This document shows positions 61,991 through 64,000 of a DNA stretch of 64,000 nucleotides, piece by piece. The DNA is from Lactifluus volemus. Taxonomy: Eukaryota > Basidiomycota > Agaricomycetes > Russulales > Russulaceae. The translations under genes and the position numbers were made by a program. Numbering within the stretch: position 1 is the stretch's first letter; the number at the start of each line of letters is the position of its first letter. The DNA lies in contig WTXI01000014.1 in the NCBI GenBank assembly GCA_022376515.1, positions 434,001 through 498,000 of the forward strand, read 5' to 3'. The notes beneath the pieces are model-generated. The model saw only the letters and a list, made by a program, of their open reading frames with translations. It did no database searches and was not told where the DNA came from.

Positions 61991-63513
61991 ATGACATCGT
62001 TTCGACCTGTTCAAAAGGCGATCCTGTCTATAGAACAGCTTGCGGCTTTCAAAACTTCCAAAAATATGAAAAAATAACGTCCTACATCGAGACGCTCAAC
62101 AGTGCAGTTGTTGGGGTCAAGCTGACAGACGAATGCGCGCAGTCGCATGTACGTCAGCTTGATTGGTTCCGTGCTATTTCGTTGGGGTTATTCATTATCT
62201 AGGAAATCGCAGCGATAGTCGCAGTACTGGATCGCGTAGAGGCCCTGGCGAAGGAGACACCACCGGTGGACAATATGGCGTCGAGGTTCGGGAACCCCGC
62301 ATTCAAGACGTTTTATGACAAGGTGCAACAGGCGCGTATTAGTGAAACAATGACGTTTCTTTTCGCTCCCCCCGCACTAACGCCGATTCCGAATGTCCGT
62401 CATATCACCAGGTCGCGCCACAGATACACGAATCGCTGCTCGCGCAACAGCCCGTTGAGGCTGCTGTCGAGCTGTCTGGCTACTTTTGTGAGTCGTGGGG
62501 GAACCGGACGCGCATTGACTATGGGAGTGGGATGGAGCTCAACTTCCTTTGTTGGTTGTGAGCATTCATGTTTCCCATTTATTTTGGTTGATCTTCATCG
62601 CCTGATGAGTGTCGAAATTGGGTAGGATTTGTCTCGAGCAGTTGGGAATCATTCGTGAAAGCGACCATGCAGCGTTGGTGATCAAGTATTTTGGAGGTTA
62701 GCAAAATTTTTCCTTGCGAAACCTCATGTTCAGGCGCTGATTTTCGCAGATACATTCAAGTGATGCGTACCCTGCAGTCTACGTACTGGCTAGAGCCTGC
62801 TGGTTCACATGGGGTATGGGGATTGGACGACTATCATTTCCTGCCATTTTTATTCGGCTCGGCGCAACTCAAAGGTACGTGTCTATGATATCTCAACGCT
62901 GCCTCTCGTTGATATGCTTTACCAGGACACAAATACTTGCGGCCGAAATCCATCCACGATAACGAGGTAGTGGAAGAATTTTCGAAGGATTATATGTACT
63001 TTGGGTGCATCCAGTTCATCAACTCAGTTAGGCTGATTCATTCTGCAGTGAAAGTGTCGCTTACATGCCAACCTAGGTTAAAACTGCGTCGTTACGGTGG
63101 CACTCGCCTATGTTGGATGACATTTCTGCCGTACGTACTTTCTGTTTGGCTAAATAGGTGAAACGGGCTAAAGAGATTGACCGTTCTAGGTTAAGACATG
63201 GGACAAGGTCAATCAAGGGATGATAAAGATGTATCATGCAGAGGTGTTGGGGAAGCTGCCGGTCATGCAACACATGCTCTTTGGGTCGATTCTGGCTTAC
63301 GAGGGACCAGTTGCGTCACCACCTACCGATGAAAATGATGAGCATCATGGCCACGTGCACTCGCATGCTGATGGGTCAGGAGGACACGCTGGCTGGCACG
63401 ACCCCTGTGGGATCGCCATTCCGTCAGTTTTCGCAGTTGCGGCGGAGGCGCAGAAGAGACAGGAAGGAGCGAAACTTGGTGGGCCAGGGATTCGACCAGT
63501 TCCGTTCGACTGA
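61991..63513 (+). CDS. PP2A phosphatase activator PTPA (Rrd1/Rrd2 type peptidyl-prolyl isomerase)
   Basis: PTPA proteins are cyclosporin-insensitive prolyl isomerases that reactivate protein phosphatase 2A. Exons read [45 protein letters not shown]-like [20 protein letters not shown] then [67 protein letters not shown] with [64 protein letters not shown] and [12 protein letters not shown]. The [14 protein letters not shown] motif is diagnostic. A His-rich tail precedes the stop at 63511. One A seems missing in the run near 62058-62062, breaking exon 1. For an essential gene this suggests sequence error. Start ATG 61991. Confidence 0.9.
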
Positions 63514-64000
63514 GTGAGTAATTATCGACATGTGTTATCGACATTTGTTATCAACATTTGATTACTGTCAATGTACACTAACTGTGTTATGATATGGTTG
63601 ACCAAAAACCGTTTTCCATCAAGAGTCGGCTTGAGATCCGCGTCATGGCTCGGTGCCGCTTTTCTCCCCGTCACTTCCGCTTTGAATACAGTGCGTAGTT
63701 TTGGACGGTGTTCATGTCTTGTGATAAATACAGTAGGGCATTTCGGTGGATCACTGCAGGTCCTTCCCGGTCTCTTAACTCTCTCTGTTCGCAAGGGATG
63801 AACCACTTTTGGGCTTTTCGTTCAGACAGGAGCCAAGCCCCTGACGATGGTTTATCAGACGCAAGTTTATCAGACGCAAGTCGGCCCCACTTAGGGGCTC
63901 TTTCCTTGTCCTCTACTTGGTCAGTTGCTCCGTCGACCTTCTTCCTTGTGTCTGCTTGTCCCCTCATCCTAGCCCGTCACAGCTCGCCGGAGTCAGGACC
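63514..64000. other. Intergenic right edge
   Basis: No credible gene. A minus-strand frame at 63967-63671 lacks motifs. A short direct repeat, (T/G)TTATCGACAT(G/T)TGTTAT, occurs at about 63525-63555, and GTTTATCAGACGCAA is duplicated at 63849-63879. Confidence 0.45.

Overview
The window is nuclear DNA from a filamentous basidiomycete, most likely an Agaricomycete. The genes are cut by many short spliceosomal introns (about 45-100 nt, GT...AG with short C/T tracts). Several families are typical of Agaricomycetes: F-box/LRR proteins, a DUF6535-type membrane protein, a C2-NACHT-WD40 NLR and fungal fruit body lectins. The NLR resembles those of the Rhizoctonia/Ceratobasidium group, but I cannot fix the genus from sequence alone.

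Left conserved block (1-16.6 kb): a Sds3-like Rpd3L histone deacetylase subunit running off the left edge (-), MsrA (+), a DUF4743 Nudix hydrolase of the thiamine-diphosphate type (+), a mitochondrial 2-oxodicarboxylate carrier with two microexons (+), an intergenic MITE-like element, an F-box protein (+), a SURP-like protein (+), the CAAX protease STE24 (-) and, divergently, the 75-kDa subunit of respiratory complex I (+).

Accessory island (16.6-45.6 kb): a C2-NACHT-WD40 NLR with 14 nearly identical WD repeats and several one-base frame breaks; a decayed condensin subunit 1 copy carrying a 5'-truncated LINE with clear target-site duplications; a DUF6535 relic; a decayed F-box gene; and five copies of a fungal fruit body lectin gene inside a patchwork of segmental duplications. 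Two lectin copies look intact (41021-41455 and 44033-44455); three are truncated or frame-shifted. A 681-bp poly(A)-tailed insertion lies behind lectin copy 4, and the paralogous empty site is present behind copy 3.

Right conserved block (45.6-64 kb): a full-size PDR-type ABCG transporter (-), a CDF zinc transporter (-), a SURF6/Rrp14 ribosome-biogenesis protein (-), a STE6-type ABCB transporter (+) and the PP2A activator PTPA (+). STE24 and STE6 act in maturation and export of prenylated mating pheromone, but no pheromone or receptor gene was seen here.

Single-base frame breaks recur both in decaying genes and in genes expected to be essential (PTPA, STE6), several of them at homopolymers. 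Some of the apparent damage may therefore be sequencing or assembly error. Exon borders quoted were found by eye from splice motifs and frame continuity.
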